Positions 63,883 through 64,000 of a stretch of DNA of 64,000 bases are shown one piece after another (within the stretch, counting starts at the first letter, position 1; each line of letters opens with the position of its first letter). The position numbers were made by a program, and so were the translations under genes. The notes under the pieces were generated by a model that saw only the letters and a list, made by a program, of their open reading frames with translations, was not told the origin of the DNA and did no database searches. Source of the stretch: Rhodococcus erythropolis NBRC 15567 (GTDB lineage Bacteria > Actinomycetota > Actinomycetes > Mycobacteriales > Mycobacteriaceae); contig NZ_BCRM01000003.1 of NCBI RefSeq assembly GCF_001552595.1, forward strand, positions 241,790 through 305,789. The letters run 5' to 3'.

Positions 63883-64000
63883 CAGCTGACGCTGTCCATC
63901 TCCGTCCTCGCGAGCAACGACAGACGACTGTAGAGGCGCGCCAATCCGGGAACGTCCCGAAGACTGCCCGCAACGTCCTCCACACCGGCAGCGGCATACA
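63883..64000 (-). CDS. C-terminal end of a gene running off the window
   Basis: On the minus strand the last 38 codons read YAAAGVEDVAGSLRDVPGL then ARLYSRLSLLARTEMDSVS and stop at 63883-63885. Third positions are G/C-rich and the frame is open to the edge. Too short to name a family. Confidence 0.5.

Overview
The window is high-GC actinobacterial DNA. It most resembles Rhodococcus of the erythropolis/qingshengii type. The reasons are the sterol catabolic genes with KstR-type operators, a CYP142-type P450, the alkB-rubA1-rubA2-rubB-TetR order known from rhodococci, GTG starts, 4-base stop/start overlaps and Tat-exported FAD enzymes. No rRNA, tRNA, IS element, CRISPR array or phage module was recognised. 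The species is an inference.

Layout. 1-8.2 kb: a truncated lipoprotein solute-binding protein, a DUF998 membrane protein, two aldo/keto reductases, an NmrA-like protein, an ApbE flavin transferase with its FMN-binding lipoprotein, an XRE/MmyB regulator and an SRPBCC protein. 8.2-13.8 kb: a cupin, CYP142, and a divergent SDR plus acetoacetate-decarboxylase-like pair with a KstR-like site between, then a ceramidase-type hydrolase. 13.8-17 kb: an MFS exporter with a divergent MarR, then a threonyl-tRNA synthetase paralogue reduced to its catalytic core, preceded by a clear threonine attenuation leader. 17-19.3 kb: a DUF445 gene coupled to an Abi-alpha-like gene. 19.3-24.6 kb: hsaA-hsaD-hsaC-hsaB on the minus strand, divergent from kshA and a small Cys-motif protein. 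24.6-31 kb: a secreted unknown, then the complete alkane hydroxylase operon, then a DUF1254/DUF1214 protein. 31-43.4 kb: a HIT protein, an FAD monooxygenase, an operon of a KstD-like flavoprotein, hsaE, hsaG, hsaF, an SDR and a VOC protein, and divergently kstD, a MaoC hydratase and a cholesterol oxidase. 43.4-51.8 kb: a structured leader with a MerR gene, a beta-lactamase-like lipoprotein without SxxK, a cutinase, a DHA2 exporter, a choloylglycine-hydrolase-family enzyme and an oleate hydratase. 51.8-53.4 kb: almost gene-free, with a frameshifted LapA-type gene. 53.4-64 kb: a membrane protein, an amidohydrolase, a degenerate ABC ATPase with a YhgE/Pip permease, glutamate decarboxylase, a sterol-desaturase-family protein, a MacB/FtsX-type ABC pair and a divergent AraC regulator.

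The steroid genes fit one pathway. Cholesterol oxidase makes the 3-keto-4-ene and CYP142 starts side-chain oxidation. KstD and KshA open ring B. HsaAB hydroxylates ring A, HsaC cleaves it, HsaD hydrolyses the product, and HsaE-HsaF-HsaG turn the short fragment into pyruvate and propionyl-CoA. KshB, KstR, mce4 and most side-chain beta-oxidation genes lie outside the window. Two divergent promoter regions each carry two KstR-like palindromes.

The least ordinary signals are regulatory RNA: a Thr-Thr-Thr leader peptide with mutually exclusive hairpins before the ThrRS paralogue, and a leader of about 230 bases with switchable hairpins before the MerR gene. Several proteins have lost catalytic motifs. 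No wholly new multi-gene system could be demonstrated from sequence alone.
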